Shown here one piece after another: positions 54,903 to 64,000 of a stretch of 64,000 nucleotides of DNA (its first letter is position 1; each line of letters begins with the position of its first letter). A model generated the notes under the pieces. The model ran no database searches and was not told the origin of the DNA. It worked only from the letters and a program-made list of their open reading frames with translations. The stretch comes from Cheiracanthium punctorium (taxonomy: Eukaryota > Arthropoda > Arachnida > Araneae > Cheiracanthiidae), in NCBI GenBank assembly GCA_038373885.1, contig JAWZYV010012241.1, positions 310,001-374,000 of the forward strand, given 5' to 3'. Made by a program: the position numbers and the translations under genes.

Positions 54903-55274
54903 TATAGTGTAAACTAATCTCGTCTGGGGGATGGGAACTCCTCTGTGCCCCCCCCCCTCCTGTATCCACCAGGACTCTTTCAGCTCCATGTTTTTTTTTC
55001 TTGTCTGTAACAGTAGTGCAAAAATATGCAAAGGCCGTTCGATATTAAAATAATGGCAATACTATGTTTGAAAATTCTATTTAACGATTAGTTTGTATTA
55101 AAAACATGCAAATTATACTTCATTTATAATGGAATATAGTTTTGTCAAAAAATTAATTAAAAAAAATACAGTTTTTTTCTGAAACTAACCAGATACTAAT
55201 TGCAACCCAAGTTCACTTGCGTATAGCGTAGCCGCTGTCACGGCAGAACTTCAACTGATGAACTTGACTGATCA
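54903..55274. other. No gene identified
   Basis: AT-rich with a poly-C run at 54949 and poly-T at 54991. Nothing recognised. Confidence 0.4.
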
Positions 55275-56562
55275 ATCTAGCTCAGAGGTTCCCAAACTGT
55301 GTGCCTCCGCACCTTAGGGTGCTACGAGCGTATGCCATGGGTGCCGTGGAGATAATCCAGAAAAGTGTTTTGGGGAGTATAATCAAATAATTTCCTCTGA
55401 ACCGGTATTCCACAAAAAAAGATGGCCAAGCGTATGACCATGTGGGCTCAAACAAAAATATTTCATTCAAGTTCAAGGGAGTTGGGTCCAGTAGCCTTTC
55501 TTTTACAGAAGCTCCTGGAGGGGGGTGGGGGTGTCAAAATTCTATATCCCTTTCCCAACACTTTCTTGATACTTAGCCCTATAAACAAAATAAAAAAATC
55601 TGGAGTGACTCCACTCGACTTTCCGAACACTTACGATTAAGATCATGACCAAGCACTTAAATAAATTTTAATCGATGAATAATTCAAACATATATACCAA
55701 ATTGAAACTCAATCGAATGCACCGTTTAAACGCTTGCGTACTTTCAAGAATTTCTCCCCATATGCCATTATGCCATAACATAAAAGAAAGTTTTGTCGTA
55801 GCCCTTTAGGAGAACTATAAGTCCTATACACACCAAAATCAATACCGGTCTTAGGATGGTGGTTTATAACATGTATACCGAATTTGAGCTCAATCGAATC
55901 TACCGTTTAAACGCGAGCTCACTTTCAAGAAATTCCCCCCATAGGCCATAATGTAAAAGAAATCTTTGTCGTAGACCTGTAGAAAAACTATAAGTCCTAT
56001 ACACACCCAAATCAATACCGGTCTTGCAACGGTGGTTTATAACACGTATACCCAATTTGAGCTGAATCGAATCTACCGTTTAAACGGTAGCGCACCTTCA
56101 AGAATTTCCCCCCATAGGCCATAATGTAAAAGAAATCTTTGTCGTAGCCCTGTAGAAAAACTATCAGTCCTATACACACCAAAATCAATACCGGTCTTGC
56201 GACGGTGGTTTATGACATATATATCCAATTTGAGCTCAATCGAATGCTCCGTTCAGGAGCTATCGTGTTCACTCACATACACACACACACACATACATAC
56301 ATCACGTAAAAATAGCATAAATGGATTCAGAAGCCCTCAAAACGTGTAAAAACACCAAAATCTCGAAGTCGAATTTTTTCATGATTACAATACTTTCCTT
56401 ACATGGTACATGTTCGGAAAGTAAAAAGTAATGCAAAATGCATCCAAACTGCTTCATTCTAACCATCATATTCATATTGATTTAAAGGTAACCTGCCGCG
56501 AAAGTGTTTTAGCCTGAAAAGGGTGCCGCGACAAAAAAAGTTTGTGAACTCCTGATCTAGTT
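55275..56562. mobile_element. hAT-type MITE (CAGAGGTTCCCAAAC) carrying a family A insertion
   Basis: Element 55283-56554 begins CAGAGGTTCCCAAACTGTG and ends AGTTTGTGAACTCCTG. ATCTAGCT and ATCTAGTT flank it (7 of 8). GGTGCCGTGGAG and GGTGCCGCGAC occur in the two arms. Family A copy 6 occupies 55590-56427, leaving about 430 bp of MITE. Confidence 0.85.
55590..56427 (-). mobile_element. Family A Helentron-like element, copy 6 (reverse)
   Basis: On the minus strand: ACTTTCCGAAC start (56420 downward), GTTCGGAAAGT near the other end (55618-55628), intact TGGAGTCACTCCA hairpin and GATTTTTTT. Short CA repeat at 56277-56300. Three monomers. Nested in a hAT MITE. Confidence 0.8.
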
Positions 56563-57215
56563 TGTTGCCAAAAATCTTCTGTGTTAATACCTGACTTATT
56601 TGATCCTGAAATTAATTAAGTAGTGCTCTATCGTAGTGTTGAAACAATAGCTTAGGATTTCGAACATCGAAATGAACTGATTTGAAAGTAATATCACTTT
56701 TATAAAGATCGGCTGCTGTAGCTCATTCTATAATCCAAAATGGCAAACTCTCAGATAAGTAGATATAATTCAGTCACAGTTAGCACAATAAACGTGAGCG
56801 GCAAACTCAAATCTACATTCACCATTTTGGGTGTTCTGTTCTTTTTTTTTTTATAATCTGAATTTCTAATCGACGTCCCAGAACGACAGGCGATGCTATC
56901 TTCCTTGAAGACTTCCCAGTGAGAAGGTCAAACCTTGAACTTGCCTCAAAATTCTACCGCACTTCTTTTCTCTGTTGAAAAACCCTAATCAGCAGCCACC
57001 GATGTGCCGGCCGAGACGGTGTTCATAGAAGCTGCCCGAGCGAAATTACGCGATATTCAAATAAATTCCTGGTTATCTTTATTTGTGATCAGATAAAAAT
57101 TTGATAAAATTTTCTCTTAAACATGGACCTCGCGTCGTATTTCTTCTTCCCAGACTTCGAATCTCTTGCTGGAAATGACTCATGATCGGGGGAACACTTC
57201 CTTGCTCAATCGCAA
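56563..57215. other. No gene identified
   Basis: Mixed composition; no repeat ends or domains recognised. Confidence 0.4.
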
Positions 57216-57557
57216 TAGCGATGAGTTCGAGTTCATTTTTTTAAGTTCGAGTCCGAGGACTTTTAATTCGAGCCTGAGCGATGTTATTTAAGTTGGAGCC
57301 CGAGCCCGAAATTTCAGCTAATGGATAAATAAAAAGTCAATGACTCCATTGATAGAGTATAGAAAATTTCACCGCAAATTAAAGACAGACTAATAGCAAA
57401 ATACGTACTTTCTAATTCTTTCTGCTAAAGTTTATCAAATAATAATTAGTTCATTCGAATCGCTTTTTAAAATCTGTTTACAAGGAGTATGTTGAATAAA
57501 GGAGAATATTTCTCCCGACACCAGTTCGGGCTCGGGGTTTTGCCCGTCTCATCTCTA
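57216..57557. mobile_element. Family C hAT MITE, copy 4
   Basis: Begins TAGCGATGAGTTCGAGTTC and ends TGCCCGTCTCATCTCTA. Flanks do not match, so the TSD has decayed or an end is recombined. The interior matches other copies (GAGCCCGAAATTTCAGCTAA, AAGGAGTATGTTGAATAAAGG). Confidence 0.75.
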
Positions 57558-57694
57558 AGTAGCAGCTATGTACTCATGCCTTTTATTTACATTACAGGAG
57601 CTAATTCATTCTGCGTTCATTTATTCAATTGGCTTAAGCCATTGGAACAATTGGGTAAGGGCTTAAAGAGGCCTTTACTTAATTATGTAAGGCC

Positions 57695-58162
57695 TTAACC
57701 CTTTAACGCGCAGTGATCCCGCTCTGGGAACACCAAACTCTGACGTTTTGACTGTTGCCAGTCACGAAGAATAGATTGGATTTCTATAAAAATAGTTGCG
57801 GGTGACATGGCTCCACGAGAATCCTTTACTTTTTAGCACGTCATTTCCCGGAAAAAAATGGTCACGATTATTTTTAACAGCACTGACATCTGCTAAAAAA
57901 TGGAAGAATGCGAGAACAGCTAGATAGATTGCCCAATGTTGAAATAAAGGGCGGCCGTTGCCATCGCTCGACTTAACGACCAGCAAGATGGCGGACGATC
58001 GAAACGTTCATCGCGTGCCACAGATCTAGAGACCCTTTTTGCACAGCCAGTTGACGCGATGAACGTTTCGATCGTCCGCCATCTTGCTGGTCGTTAAGTC
58101 GAGCGATGGCAACGGCCGCCCTTTTTTCAGCATTGGGAAAGGGTTGCGACTCAAAGGGTTAA
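57695..58162. mobile_element. Family B piggyBac-type MITE, copy 9 (near full length)
   Basis: TTAA 57695-57698, CCCTTTAACGCGCAGTG; right end TTGCGACTCAAAGGG, TTAA 58159-58162. Both palindrome arms are present: AAGATGGCGGACGATCG at 57985 and CGATCGTCCGCCATCTTG at 58069. Good reference copy for the family. Confidence 0.95.
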
Positions 58163-59544
58163 AGTCCGGACAGTGAAATGTTTATCCTGAGCAAGATAAA
58201 TTACATTTTCATAGTTAAGTGTTGGAAAAAAACACGTTCTATGCATTCATTTATAAATGCTGCTTTAAAAAATTTTTAAATGTCGAATAAATAGTGAAAT
58301 ACTTCAAAATAAATACGGATTCACCAATTCGTTTTTCTTGGATAAATGAAAAGAATATTACTTGTGTTATATTTATAACTATATTTCAAAAATTACAACT
58401 CGTTTTTTTTTTATTAAAAAAATGCCAAATTTTGTTATGATTACTAAAAGAAGAAACAAAGAACTGAAATACATTTTCGATTTTAAAAACATTAGTGTGT
58501 TCAAAATTAAATAAAACTTATTTATTTCGTTTATAAAGCTTTCATTTAAACTTCAGGGGAACTGGAAGTGAAGTAATAAAAACACCCATTTCTATAGAAT
58601 AGGTATTTTTTAACCAACTTTTGTTATCACTTTGGAACTAAATTGAAATGCACATTAAAAAAGCTTGTTCAAAATTTGTATGATTTCCGAAAAGAAAACA
58701 GCCTTAAGGGGGATATTTTTGTCTTCGTGCTGCTATGTATCTGCCACGGAAAAACATTTTTATGTACTCTTTTCATGTATCATAATTTATCAAGAGTTCA
58801 TTGTCTTTGGAAGATTCAACTCGTTTAAGAGCCATCTATTCTCCAATTCAATTCTCTCCTATTTAATCCAATCATTTCTTGTTTTATTTATATGTTAGTT
58901 AACTTTCCTTTGATCGATATGACCGCAGCTAGCTTTCCAAACTGGACTATTGTTTAGTGTAGCAGAATATATCATTGCTTATTTAAGGTCTTCACGATTT
59001 ACCCATTGATATGAGTAATTTAATCATGCAAGAGTCATTCGGCTATTGCCGGAGCAATTATCCTGTCAGCATTTATGCCATCAAGTCCTCTTGTGTTATT
59101 TCTATTTGTTAATAGTGGAGGATCCGAAAGTAGTAGGCGATGGGGTCGGCACTTCCATAAATGCATGGAAAAATCGTATAAAGCAAGTATTTTTTCAATA
59201 TTTTCCAAAATGGGCCATGACTCTGCCAATTTTGCAAGATGAATTCTATAGTTAAGGCAGTGGCGGCTAGTCTGATTGACCAACATGAGCACGTGAACCC
59301 CCGAAGGAAAAACTAAACATACTAACAAATTAAATTTAAAAAAATATATATTTTGTTAATTTAAAACATGAGTTTTTTTCTTCCCTTCTGCCCCCCACAC
59401 GCACTATTGTTAAATATGCTTAGCTTATCATAGCTAACGCACTGTATTGGAGGTTAACTACAGCATAAAACATCAGGTCTTTCATCGATCGCTCGTGCGG
59501 TCGGAGAAATGCCCTTCTGAACCGCACTCTGAGGACAAAATCGG
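58163..59544. other. No gene; solo MITE end
   Basis: AT-rich. CAGTGGCGGCTAGTC at 59260 resembles one end of a hAT MITE without a partner. Short frames at 58643-58898 and 59035-59328 lack domains. Confidence 0.4.
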
Positions 59545-59932
59545 ATAGGCACTAGAGATAAGTTCGGGCTCATTTTTTGAAGCCCGAGCCCGCCCGAGCC
59601 CGAAGACTTTTAATCCGAGCCCGAGCAATATTATTAAAGTTGGAGCCCGAGCCCGAAATTTCAGCTAAAGACAAATAAAATTAACTACTTCATTAATAGG
59701 ATACAATAATTTTTAGAGCTTCACACACCTTCTAGTTCCCCGTGCCGCTACTTTTTGAAATAAGTACGTCTATTTATCCCATGAATCACTTTTTAAAATC
59801 TGTTTCAAGGAGTATGTTCAACAAAGGAGAAATTTTTCACGAGCCCGAGCCCGAACGCAATCGTTTATTACAGAGCCCGATTCGGGCCCGGGCTCGGGCT
59901 CGGGCTGAGCCCGTCTCATCTCTAATAGGCAC
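59545..59932. mobile_element. Family C hAT MITE, copy 5, perfect TSD
   Basis: Element 59553-59924 begins TAGAGATAAGTTCGGGCTC and ends GAGCCCGTCTCATCTCTA. ATAGGCAC lies at 59545-59552 and 59925-59932, a perfect 8-bp TSD. The right end carries an extended GGGCTC array. Confidence 0.95.
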
Positions 59933-60701
59933 TGCTGATATCATTCCGTTTGCACATTTTCAGTGGGCGCACGGACTTTTTTTTTTTTTTTCCCCCGTTT
60001 ATCTCATCTGAATTCTCCCTTGGTTTGTTACGTTCGGTTAGTTGATCCATTTTTTTCTTATTATTTTATTTATTTTTATATCATTTTTCAGTACAATATT
60101 TTTTACAAAGCAATGTAAATAATTAAGATGGCAGTAAAATAAGGGTTTCGGAGCTGAAGCAATGACATTTTTCAACATTGGAAAGAAAAATTGAAATAAC
60201 ATTATTCAAGCCAACACCTTTGCTGAAACTTAGTCAGATGACAAAATGTAAGACTAGAGATTACTTTTATTTATTTTATTTATTTATTTTTTAAGTTGCA
60301 TGCATTGTTTTTCTTCAACTGCTGAAAATGCAAATATATTTCAACTAAAGCTGTTCTAAAACCACCAGACAACTGTTTTTTCATGAACTAACGATGGCGA
60401 GATTTCTAAAACAACCAACATTCTTAGATATTAGTAAGAAAATGTTGACCTAGACAATTCGTGTACTAACCGTCAGAAAATTCTTTGTAACTAACTTCAA
60501 CTAAAATTACTATTCAAATAGTTTAAATTCTCTCTTATCTTCCGCGATTAGTATTTATTAGTCCCGAACAAAGTAATATTTTTAAAATAACTTTTTTGTG
60601 TTTAAAATCTGTCTTTAGCATTTTGGTTTATTATTATTGTTAATTGTCTTTAAAGACCAGAATTTTTTATTCATAACCTATATAGCCATATAGTTTTATT
60701 A
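59933..60701. other. No gene identified
   Basis: AT-rich with poly-T near 59979 and TTTATT repeats at 60269-60291. Nothing recognised. Confidence 0.45.
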
Positions 60702-61379
60702 TTTTTACTTTCCGAACATGTACCATGTAAGGAAAGTATTGTCATCATGAAAAAATTCAACTTCGAGATTTTGGTGTTTTTACACGTTTTGAGGGCTTCT
60801 GAATCCATTTATGCTATTTTTACGAGATGTATGTATGTATGTGTGTATGTGTGTGTGTATGTGTGTTAGTGAGTGAACACGATAGCTCCTGAACGGAGCA
60901 TTCGATTGAGCTCAAATTGGATATATATGTCATAAACCACCGTCGCAAGACCGGTATTGATTTTGGTGTGTATAGGACTTATAGTTTTTCTACAGGGCTA
61001 CGACAAAGATTTCTTTTACATTATGGCCTATGGGGGGAATTTCTTGAAAGTGCGCTAGCGTTTAAACGATACATTCGATTGAGCTCAAATTCGGTATACA
61101 TGTTATAAACCACCATCCTAAGACCGGTATTGATTTTGGTGTGTATAGGACTTATAGTTCTCCTAAAGGGCTACGACAAAACTTTCTTTTATGTTATGGC
61201 ATAATGGCATATGGGGAGAAATTCTTGAAAGTGCGCAAGCGTTTAAACGGTGCATTCGATTGAGTTTCCATTTGGTATATGTGTTTGAATGATTCATCGA
61301 TTAAAATTTATTTAAGTGCTTGGTAATGATCTTAATCGTAAGTGTTCGGAAAGTCGAGTGGAGTCACTCCAGATTTTTT
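60702..61379 (+). mobile_element. Family A Helentron-like element, copy 7 (shortest)
   Basis: All terminal features intact: ACTTTCCGAAC with hairpin, GTTCGGAAAGT, TGGAGTCACTCCA and GATTTTTT. Short ATGT/GT repeat (60828-60867). Only two inter-anchor monomers (anchors near 60900, 61073, 61254). Confidence 0.8.
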
Positions 61380-62707
61380 AAATAATTTTTGTGTGATAGA
61401 TAATATCGATATGTCGGTCTTCCAAGAACTGAGATTATAATCGGTATGACATTGCTGTTTGTCATACATAAGGTTATTTTAAATTTGGAATTTTTCTCTC
61501 ATCATACATTTTTGATTTATTAGATTTATAAAATACTTACATTTAGTACTTACATTTACAATACTACATTACATTTTTTTAATAGTAAAATAGGGTTTAG
61601 AAACCTATTTAATCATTGCTAGAACTATGCTCCCTCGTAATGGATAATTGTAGTGGGAATCATGTTAATCGACTTAGCACAAGTTCACTGACATTTCAGA
61701 GCTGGGAGTAAGACACATTAATTTTGATTCACTAAGATACCCGTTAAAAAACAGAAAAAAAAGTGATGACATCATAGTTTACGTAATTAATTACCCGGAA
61801 TTCCGTATTTCCGGTCTTTTTCTTGTTAAAACTTCGCGGCGTTAATTGACTGAATCGGCAGGCGTAGAAGCTAAACTTCGTTGATAGTATCTCACAGCTT
61901 TAGTGTGCATGTATGATGCTCAGGCGATGGCAGCTTTGGCGAGTAACTCAGTCCCCCCCACCCCTCACCCCCTCAGTATTAATTTAAGTTACGTAAAAAA
62001 CGGAAAAAGGCAACAGAATTGGAAACTTTTGTTAAAACGTTTTATGATCGTTAAAATTTACTTTTTTTTATATGACGACATTAACTTTCATAAACAAGAT
62101 TTTATGTGAGGAAAAAAAAAATTGCATGTATTAAATAATAATTAACTCGTCTGTTTGAACCTCGTCAGGGAGAGACCCCCTGAACCCCCCTAATTTTTTA
62201 GTTTCATGATTGCCCTATTAAAACGATATTAATTGACTATGTCACTATCTCTCACCTTTCGTGTCTTTCGCCTGGTAACCGTATGGTGAAATTTTTGGGA
62301 TTGTAATCTATTTATAGAAAAATACATGTGATACATATTCTACAGCTCACGAAATATCGTAACAATAGACTAAAGCTGTTCTGAACTAATAGTATTTAAA
62401 TATATGTAAAATTATGTCGCATACTTTTATGTCGCTTTTTTGGGACACATTTTTCGGACAATTTTCAATAAAGGGGGTGAGAGATAAAAGGACATAAGTC
62501 ATTAATAATAATAATAATAAAGCGCGCACAAAAAAGAAATATATTTTTATAATCTCTGTTGTTATTAAAAAAAATTGTATATGTGATGTTGTGTCATATG
62601 CACAGGGATTAGAGTTAAATAAGCTCGTTGGGCTTATTAAATAAACATAAGTTCGTATTAAATAAGCACGACTATATTAGAATCATAGTAGTATTTCATG
62701 CTGACAC
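61380..62707. other. No gene identified
   Basis: AT-rich, apparently free of window repeats apart from a TAA repeat (62505-62520) and two C-runs. Short frames show no domains. Confidence 0.4.
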
Positions 62708-62901
62708 CCACGGATCAGGGGCGTAGCCAAGGGGGGGGGTTAGGGGGGTCATAACCACCCCCATGAGGAATTTTTTGCCATACAAAATGTATATTCTTCA
62801 CTACATTGTCACACCCACGTATACATATATATGAGTTGTAGTAGTCGTAAACCCCACCCCCGCCCCCATGAAAAATTTCTGGCTACGCCCCTGCCACGGA
62901 T
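62708..62901. mobile_element. Family E-type MITE, copy 3, perfect TSD
   Basis: Element 62716-62893 begins CAGGGGCGTAGCCAAGG and ends TTCTGGCTACGCCCCTG. CCACGGAT lies at 62708-62715 and 62894-62901, a perfect 8-bp TSD. The interior (ATGTATATTCTTCACTAC, CCCACGTATACATATATATG) resembles the 25993-26163 element more than copies 1 and 2. Confidence 0.95.
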
Positions 62902-63502
62902 AGATGATAGTTACCATTAAACAAAACCTGCATCAAATGAATTGTTTGATCTGATGAGCTTCCAACGTGAAACTCAAAACATTAGTTTATGCTTCCATTT
63001 TGTTATTTTCACCATACACATATATATTTATCCATCGCTGTTGATTTTTCTGGTGCGTCCAAATTTTTTTGTATTACATATTGCGCTTATTACGCGTATT
63101 CTGGAATAAAACTCACGATAACGTTAACTTTTAAGAGCTCCCGGGCACAGAATACGAGTTCTGTATAACTATTTCGGGCGGCCTGCGATTGTGTAAACAA
63201 TTTGAGCGTAGGTAGTCCTTAACCAGGGTGTGCCCCGGTTCGTGAGTTGAAGGTGGAGATCACCGTTCTAAAAGAAGCTTCAATTTTTCTTGGCTCGTTA
63301 TCCTATTCAATGAAATATATATATATATATATATACATATTTAATAGAATTTGAATGGATGGAAAACTCGCCCTAAAAAATAAAACTAAAGATCATCCAG
63401 AATTTCCTTAGAAATAGTTCAAAGTTCGACGCTCTGTAACAATGACATTGGAGCATGCACGGGTATTTAAGGTACAGTGAAACTTGTTCTTGAGCAACTT
63501 TG
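62902..63502. other. No gene; TA microsatellite
   Basis: AT-rich, with (TA)n at 63315-63338. A TACAGTGAAACTTG at 63474 may be a solo TA-targeting element end. Confidence 0.45.
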
Positions 63503-64000
63503 TTAACCCTTTAACCCTTTGAGGCGCAACCCTTTCCCAATGTTGAAAAAAAAAAAGGGGGCAGCCGCTGCCATCGCTCGACTTAACGACCAGCAAGATA
63601 GCGGACGATCGAAATGTTCATCGCTTGCTACAGATCTAGAGACCCTCTTTTGACGACAGCCGGCTGTGCCGGCACAGCCAGCTGTCGTCAAAAAAGGGTC
63701 TCTAGATCTGTGGCAAGCGATAAACGTTTCGATCGTCCGTCATCTTGCTGGTCGTTAAAACGAGCGATGGCAAAGGCTGCCCTTTTTTCAATATTGGGCA
63801 ATCTATTCAGCTGTTCTCCCATTCTTCCATTTTTCAGAAGATGTCAGTGCTGTTAAAAAGAATCTTTTTACGGAAAAGGACGTGCTAAAAAAGTAAAGAA
63901 TTCTCGTGGAGCTATGTCACCCGCAACTATTTTTATAGAAATCCAATCTATTCTTCGTGACTGGCAACAGTCAGAACGTCAGAGTTGGGTGTTCCCAGAG
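63503..64000 (-). mobile_element. Family B piggyBac-type MITE, copy 10, cut by window end
   Basis: TTAACCC repeats precede CCCTTTGAGGCGCAACC at 63515. The palindrome centre is well preserved here: AGATCTAGAGACC, GACGACAGCCGGCTGTGCC and its inverse GGCACAGCCAGCTGTCGTC, then GGTCTCTAGATCTGTGGC. The far end (GTTGGGTGTTCCCAGAG) is reached at base 64000, short of the terminal TTAA. Confidence 0.9.

Overview
This is a eukaryotic window with no intact host gene that I can recognise. It is AT-rich, full of long poly-T/A and poly-G/C runs and microsatellites, and has no bacterial-style gene packing. What can be identified is almost entirely decayed or non-autonomous DNA transposons. The mix of piggyBac-type, hAT-type, mariner/pogo-type and Helentron-like elements, with a mariner transposase tail, suggests an invertebrate, most likely an arthropod. 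Chelicerate is a guess and is not shown by the sequence.

Layout. 1-5300: a dispersed repeat (D), a hAT MITE with a perfect 8-bp target-site duplication (TSD), a degenerate satellite-like block, a broken endonuclease-domain fragment, and a fold-back element rich in TAATCG. 5337-8862: a composite bounded by mariner-like inverted ends with a CAGGGTG element inside. 9400-11092: small MITEs. 11093-14787: AT-rich, featureless DNA. 14788-21805: two piggyBac-type MITEs, each split by a CAGGGATG element, two Helentron-like elements and two further MITEs. 21806-24130: AT-rich, apparently low-copy DNA, followed at 24150-24720 by a GC-richer stretch that is the best (weak) candidate for a host promoter or first exon. 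24951-28313: nested and single MITEs and a possible SINE. 28314-32560: nothing identifiable. 32560-38670: (TA)n arrays, MITEs and a three-level nest (mariner > hAT > fold-back) whose right end is tandemly triplicated. 38990-64000: more copies of the same families.

Four families dominate. Family A (7 copies) is Helentron-like: an 11-bp terminal/subterminal inverted repeat, a hairpin at each end, an internal GT microsatellite plus 164-181-bp tandem monomers, and insertion in T-runs. Family B (10 copies) is a long palindromic MITE with CCCTTT ends between TTAA sites, i.e. piggyBac-type. Family C (5 copies) is a hAT MITE with TAGAGATGAG ends and very GC-rich termini. Family E is the CAGGGGCGTAGCC type, with poly-G/C blocks and perfect 8-bp TSDs.

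The only protein-coding traces are broken transposon pieces: an endonuclease/exonuclease/phosphatase fragment (3684-3895), a mariner transposase C-terminus (minus strand, 35592-35760) and a hAT transposase C-terminus (minus strand, 36518-37120). Nestings give relative ages: B predates the CAGGGATG elements, the mariner predates the hAT, and a 55.3-kb hAT predates one Helentron-like copy.
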